This document shows positions 37,840-47,281 of a stretch of 64,000 nucleotides of DNA, piece by piece. The notes under the pieces are model-generated. The model searched no databases. It was not told the origin of the DNA and was given only the letters and a program-made list of their open reading frames with translations. Numbering within the stretch: the first letter of the stretch is position 1; each line of letters starts with the position of its first letter. Position numbers and translations under genes: made by a program. This DNA is from an uncultured Oscillospiraceae bacterium (lineage in GTDB: Bacteria; Bacillota; Clostridia; Oscillospirales; Ruminococcaceae), in contig CATJVQ010000029.1 of the NCBI GenBank assembly GCA_949743955.1, positions 1 through 64,000 of the forward strand, given 5' to 3'.

Positions 37840-38333
37840 GACAGGGGGAACCCCGTTTGGATGCAAGAGAAGAATTCGCCCGCTTCCTCGAATCCTATGC
37901 CGGATTCTTGGAAGAGATGGTGAAAGAAGAGAGAGTCAAGTTCGATGCGCTCACCTCGCTCGATGTTGAGAAAGTGGAACAGCTGGTCGCACGCCAGCAG
38001 GCGTCCCTAAAGCAGCTCGAGCAGTTTGAGGAGCGGCGTGAGGAGCTGCAGAAGGAAAACGGCAACGAAGGGAAAACCTTCGCGGAGATTATTTCAGAGG
38101 CCCAGCCGCCGCTCCGAGGCCGCCTCCAGGCGGCGTGGGATCGGTTTTCTGCGGCGACACAGCAGATTAAGCGCTATAACGCCGAGTCGATGGAGATTGT
38201 GCGGGAAAATCTGGATTTTATCCATTCCAGCAAGGCGGGGAGCGCTCTTGAGGGTGTAAATGCCTATACACCTGAGCGTAAGCAGAACGATGACTGGGGC
38301 AAAGGGACGACCCTGTTTGAAAAGAAAATTTAG
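37833..38333 (+). CDS. flgN: Flagellar chaperone FlgN
   Basis: Helical protein between flgM and flgK; overlaps flgM stop. Confidence 0.8.
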   Translation: MVRQGEPRLDAREEFARFLESYAGFLEEMVKEERVKFDALTSLDVEKVEQLVARQQASLKQLEQFEERREELQKENGNEGKTFAEIISEAQPPLRGRLQAAWDRFSAATQQIKRYNAESMEIVRENLDFIHSSKAGSALEGVNAYTPERKQNDDWGKGTTLFEKKI

Positions 38334-38353
38334 TCGTACAGGAGGCAAATAGT

Positions 38354-39949
38354 ATGAGCGTAAGGCCAACCTTTATGGGGCTGGAAATTGCCAAGCGCGG
38401 CGCAATGGTCAGCCAGAAGGGCTTAGATATTGTCGGACATAACGTCATGAATGCGACGAGCACGGGGTATACCCGGCAGCGCCTGGATGCCTATGCCGTT
38501 GCGCCCAATACGTATAACTCCCGCTTCGCGTCCAACCGTGTGCCGCTTGCCGGGCAGGGTGTGGATACCACGGGTATCTCGCAGATCCGTGACAAATTTC
38601 TGGATAAGCGCTTCCGCGAGGAATATGGTTCAACCAGCTATTATAATAAAGTGAGCGAGATTTCTGAGGATATTGAGGCGGTGCTCAACGAGTTTGGCCT
38701 TAACCCGGAAGAGGAAAACTACTCCAACACGGCCCTCCAGAACGCGCTCCTGCAGATTTCCAACGCGCTGAGCACCGGGACGTCGGAGAGTGATTCCACC
38801 ACCAACGCCACTGTCGTTTTTACAGCGTTCAAGAATGCGGCGGCTGTCCTGCGGCAGCAGGCGGAGAAGCTGCAGGGTGTCCGTGATCAGGCTGCTTACG
38901 ATCTGAAGGTGGACGTAGCTCAGGTGAACACCACGCTTGAAAAGATTGCCGAGCTCAATAAGAGCATCAAAACCGATATGGCCGTGACCCGTTTCTCCAA
39001 CGGCGAGTACTATGGCCCCAACGAACTCCTTGACGAGCGGAATCTCCTCATCGACGAGCTCTCCGGCTACGGTGAGGTTCTCATTGAAAACCAGCCGGAC
39101 GGGACCGTGACAATCAACATGTACGGACACACCGTTGTGGAGGACAATAAGTTCGACCTCGTTCACATGACCGAGTATGCAGACGGAACTGTCTCGCTTG
39201 AATGGAACTCCAATGGCAAAAAACTGGATATGAAGAACAACTCCGGTTCCTTCAAGGCAGCTTATGATATGATCAACGGCCGCGGTGAGAATGCGCAGAC
39301 CGAGATTGAAAACACGACCAACGGTGTGCGGTACTATCAGGATAAGCTCAACGCGTTCGCTATGACGCTTGCACGTGTGGCCAACGAGTCCATCCCGATA
39401 GTCAATCCCGAGACCGGGAAGGACTACGATCCGCCGCAATATAAAACGCTCATGACATCCATCAACGCAAAGTACGATAAGGCGACGGGCGAGTACACGA
39501 ACAATGAGCCGGTGACGGCCGCGAACATCTCCGTGAGCGACCAGTGGGCGAAGGATAACAGTTTTGTCATCTACCGCCGCGACGATTTGGTCAACGGCCC
39601 GTATGGCCGCCTGAAGAAGAATTTTACTGACGGGGAATACACCTTCACCGGATTGGGAGATTTGACCGACGGACTCTATACAGGTACGTTCGAGGGCTTT
39701 ATTGAAGATATGACGAGCACCCTCGGTACGGATATTGCTTTCTATAACGAACGCCTTTCCGCAACCACGCAGATTACCTCCGACTTGGCCGACCGCAGGG
39801 ATGAGGTCTCCGGCGTCAGTCAGGACGAGGAAACCGTGAATATGATTACTTACAGCAGGGCATTCCAGGCGTCCGGACGTATCATGACAGCCCTCGATGA
39901 GGCGCTCGATGTTCTTATCAACAGAACCGGCGTGGTCGGACGTGCATAA
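38354..39949 (+). CDS. flgK: Flagellar hook-associated protein FlgK
   Basis: GLEIAKRGAMVSQKGLDIVGHNVMNATSTGYTRQR; C-terminal TYSRAFQASGRIMTALDEALDVLINRTGVVGR. Confidence 0.96.
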   Translation: MSVRPTFMGLEIAKRGAMVSQKGLDIVGHNVMNATSTGYTRQRLDAYAVAPNTYNSRFASNRVPLAGQGVDTTGISQIRDKFLDKRFREEYGSTSYYNKVSEISEDIEAVLNEFGLNPEEENYSNTALQNALLQISNALSTGTSESDSTTNATVVFTAFKNAAAVLRQQAEKLQGVRDQAAYDLKVDVAQVNTTLEKIAELNKSIKTDMAVTRFSNGEYYGPNELLDERNLLIDELSGYGEVLIENQPDGTVTINMYGHTVVEDNKFDLVHMTEYADGTVSLEWNSNGKKLDMKNNSGSFKAAYDMINGRGENAQTEIENTTNGVRYYQDKLNAFAMTLARVANESIPIVNPETGKDYDPPQYKTLMTSINAKYDKATGEYTNNEPVTAANISVSDQWAKDNSFVIYRRDDLVNGPYGRLKKNFTDGEYTFTGLGDLTDGLYTGTFEGFIEDMTSTLGTDIAFYNERLSATTQITSDLADRRDEVSGVSQDEETVNMITYSRAFQASGRIMTALDEALDVLINRTGVVGRA

Positions 39950-39991
39950 CGCGCAGCACGCAATGCTGCGTATCAGTAAGGAGGAGTCAAT

Positions 39992-41347
39992 GTGAGAATT
40001 ACACAGACAATGATCACGCGTAATTATCTTTCGCATATCAACAGCGGCCTCTCCCAGCTCAGTGAAGCCCAGAAGCGGATTACGTCCGGGCGGAAATATA
40101 CCCGTGTTTCCCAGAACGTGTCGGATGGCATGCGTGCCCTGCGCGTGCGCAAGCAGCTTCAGGATAACCGGCAGGAGCAGATCATGATCCGCGATGCGCG
40201 CGGTGTCCTCGCTTCTGCGGAGAGCAATCTTGATTCCATCAACTCCATCATGCAGACCGCTCGCGGCCTTCTGCTCAAGATGGAAAACGGCACCAATGAA
40301 AAGGAACGGGAGATCGCTGCCGATCAGTTTAAAAGCTACAAAAATCAGGTCCTTCAGTTCATGAACTCGACTTATGCCGACTGCTTCCTCTTCAGCGGCA
40401 CCAACAATGCAGAGGCGCCGTTTAAGGTAATCACCGAGGATGATTCGTTCGAGGTGCGGGGGTTGGTTCCCGATCCCAACGATCCGAGTAAGACGATCAT
40501 GGGAACGCTGGAAAATACCGCGGGTATGGTCACGTATAACGGCGCGAAGTATACGTTTAAGATGCTGGAGATGGAGCCGGATCCGGCTGACCCGACAAAG
40601 ATGACGCCGGTTATGGTTCAGGATCCGGATGATCCGACAGCTCAAATACCAAAGGTTGTCGAGAAGACCATGGCGATTCCGGTCGACTGGATTAAGGAAA
40701 ACACGATTGTCGGATCCGATGGCAAGTACATGATGCGTAATCCGGCGTATCTCGCCCCGGGGACCTTCAACGGCACACTGCCGACAGCGCCCGGTGTGAA
40801 TACAGCGGATCAATATATCCCTGTGGAAATCCCGATGAATACAGAGCGGTACATTGATCTCGGCATGGGGTATGAAATCGGGCAGTTCCGCGATGACTAT
40901 GAGGTCGATCCGCGCACGGCTTTCAAGCTCTCCTTCGACGGGCTGGAAATCCTCGGCAGCGGGATGACGGACTTTAAACTCGATGATACGACTTACAGCC
41001 TGCCCAATAACCTGTATAGTCTTCTTGACCGGGCGGAGGAGATGCTTCGGGATCCGGAGAAGTATAAGGATCACGAGATCGGGGCCATCGGCGACTATCT
41101 GGAAGGGGCGCGGCAGAACTTCTGCATGAGCGTCATGGACATCGGCAACCGGACGAATTTCCTTGATTCGCAGCTTTCAGCTCTCGAGTCGGAGGAAGTC
41201 AACCTTCTGGAAGCGCGCAAGAATCTGGAGGGGACAGATGATTACCGCGAGAGCATGAATGTGAAGATGTTCGAGTATACATGGCTGGCTACACTGCGAA
41301 TGGGCGATAAGATTCTTCCGCAATCCCTGATGGATTTTATCAGTTGA
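39992..41347 (+). CDS. flgL: Flagellar hook-associated protein FlgL
   Basis: GTG start; RITQTMITRNYLSHINSGLSQLSEAQKRITSGRKYTRVS. Confidence 0.94.
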   Translation: MRITQTMITRNYLSHINSGLSQLSEAQKRITSGRKYTRVSQNVSDGMRALRVRKQLQDNRQEQIMIRDARGVLASAESNLDSINSIMQTARGLLLKMENGTNEKEREIAADQFKSYKNQVLQFMNSTYADCFLFSGTNNAEAPFKVITEDDSFEVRGLVPDPNDPSKTIMGTLENTAGMVTYNGAKYTFKMLEMEPDPADPTKMTPVMVQDPDDPTAQIPKVVEKTMAIPVDWIKENTIVGSDGKYMMRNPAYLAPGTFNGTLPTAPGVNTADQYIPVEIPMNTERYIDLGMGYEIGQFRDDYEVDPRTAFKLSFDGLEILGSGMTDFKLDDTTYSLPNNLYSLLDRAEEMLRDPEKYKDHEIGAIGDYLEGARQNFCMSVMDIGNRTNFLDSQLSALESEEVNLLEARKNLEGTDDYRESMNVKMFEYTWLATLRMGDKILPQSLMDFIS

Positions 41348-41380
41348 GCATAGAGTACATCGGAGAACAACCATGCAGTA

Positions 41381-41995
41381 ATGGATAAAGAGGGTGTTGT
41401 TGTGGAGCAGCTAATCAAGATTACCAGTACGCCGATTGAGTATCAGTACAAAATAGAGCGTGGGCGGCTGGAAGCGAAGCGAGATACGGATCTCGGTTTC
41501 CGAGTGAATCGCCGGTCTGCGGATCTGCGTATCAAATCGGATAACATTCAGGTGCACCTCGATACGCGGGATGCGCGCCGGAGCATCGGGATGAAGAGCG
41601 CTGCGGATGAAATTTCGGATGCGGCTCAGCGCGGCCGCCAGGCAGTGTATGATGTGACGGGGCAGTACGCGCGCGAGGGAAACCAGATGGCGCAGGCGGG
41701 CGTGGACGTGACCCAGATTGTGGCAGATCGCCTCTTTAACCAGGAATCGACGACTGTGCAGGTTTTTTTGCCGAGCGTGGGGCCCGCGATCACATGGAAG
41801 CCCAACGAGATCAGCATGCAGTATGATCCCGGTGACATCAATTTCGACTGGCAGATGATGCGTAATACGATGGATTATATACCGGGTAAGTTCAGTATGA
41901 ACATTCTCCAATACCCGAAGGTTACGATTGAGTACCTCGGTGAGCCGACATACGTTCCGCCGAGTGCGAATCCGAATTATCAGGAAACGGCCTGA
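41381..41995 (+). CDS. DUF6470 family protein
   Basis: Position between flgL and fliW; ITSTPIEYQYKIERGRLEAK. Confidence 0.8.
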   Translation: MDKEGVVVEQLIKITSTPIEYQYKIERGRLEAKRDTDLGFRVNRRSADLRIKSDNIQVHLDTRDARRSIGMKSAADEISDAAQRGRQAVYDVTGQYAREGNQMAQAGVDVTQIVADRLFNQESTTVQVFLPSVGPAITWKPNEISMQYDPGDINFDWQMMRNTMDYIPGKFSMNILQYPKVTIEYLGEPTYVPPSANPNYQETA

Positions 41996-42103
41996 CGTTG
42001 CAGTTAAGCTGTAACGTCAGGTATAACCGGTAAAACAGTATAACGTATAATGCTGTTGGGCGGAGTTGTGCCGCCGAATAGAAACGGAATGGAGCGTAAA
42101 ACG

Positions 42104-42538
42104 ATGAAGATAGAAACCCGCGACTTTGGGGAAATAGAGGTTGGGGAAAAAGAAATCGTTACGTTCTGCCAGCCGGTTTATGGGTTCGAATCGCTGAAAA
42201 GGTATGTCTTTCTGCATGATGAGTCGCTCGGTGATCAGTTTGCGTGGCTTCAGTCGGTGGAAGATGCGGATGTATGCTTTATTCTGGCCAACCCATCCAT
42301 GGTGGATCCAGCGTATGCGCCGCGTATTCCTGCGGATCTTGTCAGGGAGCTGGGCGGTGAATACATGTGGTGGCTGGTGGCCGTGATTCCCGAACAGCTC
42401 GAGAAAGCGACAGTAAACTTAAAAAGTCCTATCGCAGTCAATTTTGAGCGCGGGTGTGCGGCACAGGTGATTCTGGAGGAGGATCTGCCCATCCATTCTT
42501 CGCTGTTCCATCGCGGGAAGGAGAAAGCGTCATGCTGA
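42104..42538 (+). CDS. fliW: Flagellar assembly factor FliW
   Basis: MKIETRDFGEIEVGEKEIVTFCQPVYGFESLKRYVFL. Confidence 0.95.
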   Translation: MKIETRDFGEIEVGEKEIVTFCQPVYGFESLKRYVFLHDESLGDQFAWLQSVEDADVCFILANPSMVDPAYAPRIPADLVRELGGEYMWWLVAVIPEQLEKATVNLKSPIAVNFERGCAAQVILEEDLPIHSSLFHRGKEKASC

Positions 42539-42762
42539 TTCTTTCCAGAAAGACCGGGGAATCGCTTATCCTCGACGATCGCATTGAAATTAAAATTACA
42601 GAAATTTCCGGTGAGAAGGTTCGTATCGGAATCGAAGCGCCGCGCGACTGCCGGATTCTCCGCAAGGAACTGCGGCAGACGGTGGAGAGTAACCGCGAGG
42701 CTGCGGCGGAGAGCGTTCCGCGTGAGCGGCTGCGCCTTCTCACACAGGAAATTCAGAAATAA
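42532..42762 (+). CDS. csrA: Carbon storage regulator CsrA
   Basis: MLILSRKTGESLILDDRIEIKITEISGEKVRIGIEAPRDCRILRKEL. Confidence 0.97.
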   Translation: MLILSRKTGESLILDDRIEIKITEISGEKVRIGIEAPRDCRILRKELRQTVESNREAAAESVPRERLRLLTQEIQK

Positions 42763-42787
42763 AAACGCAAGCCCCGAGGCGCCCGCT

Positions 42788-43462
42788 TCAGGGCTTTTTG
42801 CCATCATTGCCGGATCTGCTTTTGGGCGTGGGTGTTTTTGCGGAAAAGATGCGTGCGCGCCGGTGCTCCTGTTCCACGAATGAGGCGAGCGCGGCGCGGT
42901 ATGTGTCCGGGATGGAGAGGATGCGGCAGAGATAGCCGCCCTCCCCGAACGCGATTACCTGCTCGAGCTGTATGGCGGCGCCACGAATGAGCGGGGGGCC
43001 GTCCGTCTGGAGGAGGAAGCGCTGTTCGGGCGGAAAGACCTCCGGGCAGGAGAAGCGGACGGTATCCGGCGCAAGAGAGAGGAGCTGTGCCTGCGTCCAC
43101 CGAACATGGCGCGGGGAGAGCGGATCGATGAGACGCAGCTCCCGATCGCTGACGGGTCGGATCTCCGCCGGGAGGCGGACGTCTACCGGCAGGCATTTTT
43201 CGGCAGGGGTGAGTTCATCGTCCCGCGCCGACACGATGCGCAGCAGATCCGGGGAGGAGATGTAGACCTCTCCGGTGAAGGCGTGGATTTCCTCGTCCCC
43301 GGAGAGCTGAAGAATCTGCACAGATGTCCCCAGCCGGAGGAGCGGGACGAACGCCCCCCTAAAGTCGATGCTCCCGGCTTCAGGGGAGAGGGAGGCGCGC
43401 CCGTATTCGAGCAGGCGGCCGTCCGCAGTTTTGAGCGCGGCCCGGAAATAAATCGGATACAT
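42788..43462 (-). CDS. PilZ-like domain protein (tentative)
   Basis: Two beta-rich halves; location in flagellar cluster. Confidence 0.5.
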   Translation of the reverse strand: MYPIYFRAALKTADGRLLEYGRASLSPEAGSIDFRGAFVPLLRLGTSVQILQLSGDEEIHAFTGEVYISSPDLLRIVSARDDELTPAEKCLPVDVRLPAEIRPVSDRELRLIDPLSPRHVRWTQAQLLSLAPDTVRFSCPEVFPPEQRFLLQTDGPPLIRGAAIQLEQVIAFGEGGYLCRILSIPDTYRAALASFVEQEHRRARIFSAKTPTPKSRSGNDGKKP

Positions 43463-43640
43463 GGTACCTGCGGTTCCTTTCTTTGAGATCCCGTTTGGAG
43501 GCCGTGCCGGAGGGATTGGAGACGGCCGGCATGATTCTATCATAATACAGAACCGCATTTTTGAAAAGCAGAAACTGTCGTTTTTGTGCCGGATTTTCAC
43601 CGACCGGGGACCGGCATGCGGCGGGTCGGGAGGTTTTCAG

Positions 43641-44114
43641 ATGGGACAGACAAAACAGCTGCTGGAACTCATGGAGCGCAAGCGGACGCTGTTTGAGCGG
43701 TATAAAAAGGCGTCGGAGGCGCTGCTCACGTGCGATATTGAAAATGGGATGGACTACTGCATGGCACAGCGTGAGCAGCTCATTGATGAAATCAACCGCG
43801 TGGACAACGAGACCGCGCGTCTGTGCGGAGACGACAGGCTCAGCTTGGAAGCGTCGCGCGCCAGATGCGACTGGGGTGAACTGCCGGAGGAACTGCGTCC
43901 GGTGTTCGATGCGGCGAGGCGGATCATTGCCCTCGCAGCACAGGTGCAGCGCATGGAACCGCAGATTGTCACGCGTATGCGGAAGGAGCAGGACCGGCTG
44001 GAGGAAAAGATCCGGTCCATAAATAAGAGTCAGGCTTCGCAGGCATCGCGCTATTTTAACAGTGCGGGCGCCGGGGAACGCGCCGTGCGCGGGGGCGGGT
44101 TCGGTAAGATTTAA
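43641..44114 (+). CDS. Helical flagellar protein, FliT/FlgN-like
   Basis: Coiled coil, location upstream of fliD/fliS. Confidence 0.55.
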   Translation: MGQTKQLLELMERKRTLFERYKKASEALLTCDIENGMDYCMAQREQLIDEINRVDNETARLCGDDRLSLEASRARCDWGELPEELRPVFDAARRIIALAAQVQRMEPQIVTRMRKEQDRLEEKIRSINKSQASQASRYFNSAGAGERAVRGGGFGKI

Positions 44115-44137
44115 CCCCGGCAGGACGCTCGGAAACC

Positions 44138-44164
44138 TTAAGTTTTCGGCGGACGGGACGATAT
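44138..44164 (+). promoter_or_regulatory. Sigma-28 promoter upstream of fliD
   Basis: TTAAGTTT-N11-GACGATAT. Confidence 0.75.
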
Positions 44165-44253
44165 ATATCAGTAGAGATGTTTGGAAGTATGAAGAGAGCG
44201 GGATGCCCTTTAATCCGGTCCGCAGAGGCGGAAAATAGAACGGAGGCTGTCAC

Positions 44254-46407
44254 ATGAATATTTCTTCGAGCTCCACGTATACAAATGCGGCTTATTCAAG
44301 CAACGGCTTTTCAGGCATGATGTCGGGCATGGATACCGAGAGCCTGGTGCAGAAAATGCTTTCCGGCACACAGGCAAAGATCGATAAGCTCAACGCGACC
44401 AAACAGCGGACAACCTGGAAGCAGGAGATGTACCGTGATATCATCGCAAAGCTCAACACTTTCCAAGATAAATATTTCGGTTCCACGAGCCCTACCAGTC
44501 TGCGCAGCTCCGCCCTCTACAACGCGATGAACGCATACACCACGTCGGGCGCTGTGCGCGTGACAGCCGGGTCGCAGGCCGCGGCCGGGCGTGTAAAGAT
44601 CGACGTGGCGCGGCTCGCGTCGGGCGCGAGCCTGACCGGTAAGAGCGGGGTGAGCGCCGGCATCAAGGGGGAAGTGGACTTTTCCGCTCTTGAGCGCAGC
44701 GTTACCATTAATGGGACGACAATCAATTTCGCCGGGGTGAAGACAAACGATGAGCTCCTCACCAAGTTGACGGACGCCGGCCTTTCGGCCACGATCGATG
44801 AGGATGGCAAGCTGACTATCGCTGGAGACAATACGGTCACGGGAACCAAGCTGGGCCTTGCGACCCTCGGCCTTTCGGGCGATGCGAGCGGCGAAATCAG
44901 CGGAAAGGTGAATCTTGACGCGAAAGCGTCGATCACGCTGAGCATCGACGGGCTCAAGAAAACTATCTTGGTAGACGATGTCGATCCGAGCGAGCCGGAT
45001 AAGATGGGCAAATTTGTTGAGCAGCTCAATCACCAGCTCAAGCGCACCTTCGGTGAGGGCGGGAATAATCTTGTCCATTTTAAGGACATCGGCGGAGGCA
45101 AGTTTTCCCTTGAGGTCCCCGATACAGGGCGCGACGTTGTCGTGTCAGGCGGGGATGGGCTTAAGGCGCTCGGGCTGCCTGAGGGCGGCACCGCCAACAA
45201 GATTACCATTGATATGACGCTTGGCCAGTCCCGGTTCAATACTCCCCTGAATGGTGACGAGTTTGCCTTCAAAATCAATGATGTTGAGTTTAAATTTGAT
45301 AAGGATTCCACGATCCACGATATTATAAGCGCGATCAATGGGAGCGACGCTGGCGTCATCGTCAAATACCAGGCGCTCAGCGATCGGTTTGTGCTCGAAT
45401 CGAAGAACACGGGCGAAGGCTATACCATCGATCTTGAAGAGACACAGGGGAACCTGCTCGACGCTCTGTTCGGGGTTGAGGGAGATCGGGACTCGAAGGA
45501 GGGCACGAACGCCCTTGTCAGTGTGGACGGTGTGTGGACAGAGCGTTCCTCCAATTCGTTCACGGTCGACGGGCTGACAATGTCCCTGCTCGATACAACG
45601 GTGACAAAGATAACCAAGGCGGACGGCACTGAAATCAAGCCGGAAGAGGCGACACTCGCGGATCTCAAGTCGGCCGGCACGACAGTCGAGGGCGGCACGG
45701 CGACAGTCGATGTGTCAAAGAATGTCGACGGCATTGTGGAAACAATGAAGTCGTTTGTAGAGGATTACAATAAGCTCATTGAAGAGCTCAACGGTTATAT
45801 CGACGAGGATCCCGACTACAAGGATTATTCCCCGCTTACAGACGAGCAGCGTGCCGGAATGAGCGAGAAACAGATCGAGCTGTGGGAAGAAAAGGCCAAG
45901 ACAGGCCTTCTGCGGCGCGACAGCTCCATCAGCACGTTCCTCCAGTCGATGCGTACGGCGATGTACGGCCGCCCGGAGGGCTCGAATATTTCGCTGTATG
46001 AAATCGGCATTGATACAAGCAACGAGTGGCGCGACAAGGGCAAGCTCAATTTCGACGAAGCCAAGTTCCGCCAGGTGCTTGAGCAGGATAGTGCGGCGGT
46101 AGAGGATCTGTTCACCGCTTCGGGCGACGGCCTGGCCAATCAGTTCAATACCATCCTCAAGGACACGGCGAATAAGTCCTCCGCGTCGCCGGGCACACTG
46201 GTCCAGCAGGCGGGTGTCAAAGGGTACGGCTCGGAGAAGGACAATGTCCTCTACCGGCAGTTGAAGGACATTGATTCCCGCCTAGAGCGCCTCAAGGAAC
46301 AGTATGAACAGGAGAAGGCACGCTACTGGAAGCAGTTTAACGACATGGAGACATATCTTTCTAACATGAATACGCAGAGCGCGTGGCTGTCACAGCAGCT
46401 CGGATAA
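44254..46407 (+). CDS. fliD: Flagellar filament cap protein FliD
   Basis: GFSGMMSGMDTESLVQKMLSGTQAKIDKLNATKQRTTWKQEMYRDI; C-terminal helix. Confidence 0.95.
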   Translation: MNISSSSTYTNAAYSSNGFSGMMSGMDTESLVQKMLSGTQAKIDKLNATKQRTTWKQEMYRDIIAKLNTFQDKYFGSTSPTSLRSSALYNAMNAYTTSGAVRVTAGSQAAAGRVKIDVARLASGASLTGKSGVSAGIKGEVDFSALERSVTINGTTINFAGVKTNDELLTKLTDAGLSATIDEDGKLTIAGDNTVTGTKLGLATLGLSGDASGEISGKVNLDAKASITLSIDGLKKTILVDDVDPSEPDKMGKFVEQLNHQLKRTFGEGGNNLVHFKDIGGGKFSLEVPDTGRDVVVSGGDGLKALGLPEGGTANKITIDMTLGQSRFNTPLNGDEFAFKINDVEFKFDKDSTIHDIISAINGSDAGVIVKYQALSDRFVLESKNTGEGYTIDLEETQGNLLDALFGVEGDRDSKEGTNALVSVDGVWTERSSNSFTVDGLTMSLLDTTVTKITKADGTEIKPEEATLADLKSAGTTVEGGTATVDVSKNVDGIVETMKSFVEDYNKLIEELNGYIDEDPDYKDYSPLTDEQRAGMSEKQIELWEEKAKTGLLRRDSSISTFLQSMRTAMYGRPEGSNISLYEIGIDTSNEWRDKGKLNFDEAKFRQVLEQDSAAVEDLFTASGDGLANQFNTILKDTANKSSASPGTLVQQAGVKGYGSEKDNVLYRQLKDIDSRLERLKEQYEQEKARYWKQFNDMETYLSNMNTQSAWLSQQLG

Positions 46408-46473
46408 GGTAGTCTAGGGGGCACGCCCGTATAGGCTATGCTGTACGGAGCGATGAAGGGAAGAGGTGAAAGC

Positions 46474-46845
46474 ATGCCGGTCAACCCGTATCAGAAGTAT
46501 AAGCAGCAGTCCGTGATGACCATGACGCAGGGGGAAATGTTGGTAGGGCTCTATGATGAGATTATCAAACAGTGCAACGGCGCCATTATGTATATGGAGG
46601 AGAATAACGTCTCCAAGACAAATGAGGCGCTGCTGCGGTCTCAGAGGGTTTTGACCCATCTGCGTTCTACACTGAATTTTAAGTACGACATCGCGAATAA
46701 TCTCGACGCGCTGTATGAATACTTCAATCGCCGGCTGGTAGAAGCGAACATTCATAAGGATAAAAAGCCTATTGAGGAGATCATCCCCATGGTGACGGAC
46801 CTGCGGGATGCCTACGCTCAGGCGGAGCGTCTTACGCGTACGTAA
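46474..46845 (+). CDS. fliS: Flagellar chaperone FliS
   Basis: NPYQKYKQQSVMTMTQGEMLVGLYDEIIKQCNGA. Confidence 0.95.
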   Translation: MPVNPYQKYKQQSVMTMTQGEMLVGLYDEIIKQCNGAIMYMEENNVSKTNEALLRSQRVLTHLRSTLNFKYDIANNLDALYEYFNRRLVEANIHKDKKPIEEIIPMVTDLRDAYAQAERLTRT

Positions 46846-46886
46846 AAGCTGACGGGCCGTCCGGCAATGGACGGCCCGTTTTGGTG

Positions 46887-46915
46887 TTGACAGAAAACGG
46901 CACCTCCTGTAGAAT
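46887..46915 (+). promoter_or_regulatory. Toxin promoter, locus B
   Basis: TTGACA-N17-TAGAAT. Confidence 0.75.
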
Positions 46916-46977
46916 AAGGATGGGTGCCAAAACAAGTGACAGGTGGTTGGCCACACTTCCCGAAGGGAGGTGGAACC

Positions 46978-47055
46978 ATGCGAATCACGATACATATCGG
47001 GGCCTTTACGGTAACGATTATCGTAAAACGCAGAAACCGCCACTCGGCCAAGTGA
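46978..47055 (+). CDS. 25-aa type I toxin-like peptide, locus B (MRITIHIGAFTVTIIVKRRNRHSAK)
   Basis: Paralogue of 28663-28740; SD GGGAGG; same promoter/antisense geometry. Confidence 0.72.
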   Translation: MRITIHIGAFTVTIIVKRRNRHSAK

Positions 47056-47121
47056 CGGTTTCTGGATCTTTGATTTAGACAGTTACTGGGCCAGCCGCTT
47101 GTCGCGGCACCCTTTGATTAC

Positions 47122-47151
47122 AGTATACACGAGCCGGAACCGGTTTGTCAA
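47122..47151 (-). promoter_or_regulatory. Antisense (antitoxin RNA) promoter, locus B
   Basis: TTGACA-N18-TATACT on minus strand. Confidence 0.75.
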
Positions 47152-47198
47152 GGGATGGTTAATGGAAGCCCCTTTTATTGGCTAATAATCCCGTCCCC

Positions 47199-47227
47199 TT
47201 GAAACGGAGGGCGCTTTGTAGTATTAT
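47199..47227 (+). promoter_or_regulatory. SigmaA promoter of giant surface protein/sortase operon
   Basis: TTGAAA-N17-TATTAT. Confidence 0.65.
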
Positions 47228-47281
47228 AAAGTGGAGAATTTTTTGACTGATAAGCCTTTTTAAGGTTGGTGATTAGAGACA

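Noticed and set aside
38630-41074. 814-aa minus-strand ORF across flgK/flgL
   Set aside because: Antisense to two convincing flagellar genes; His/Arg/Ile-rich, no domain signature
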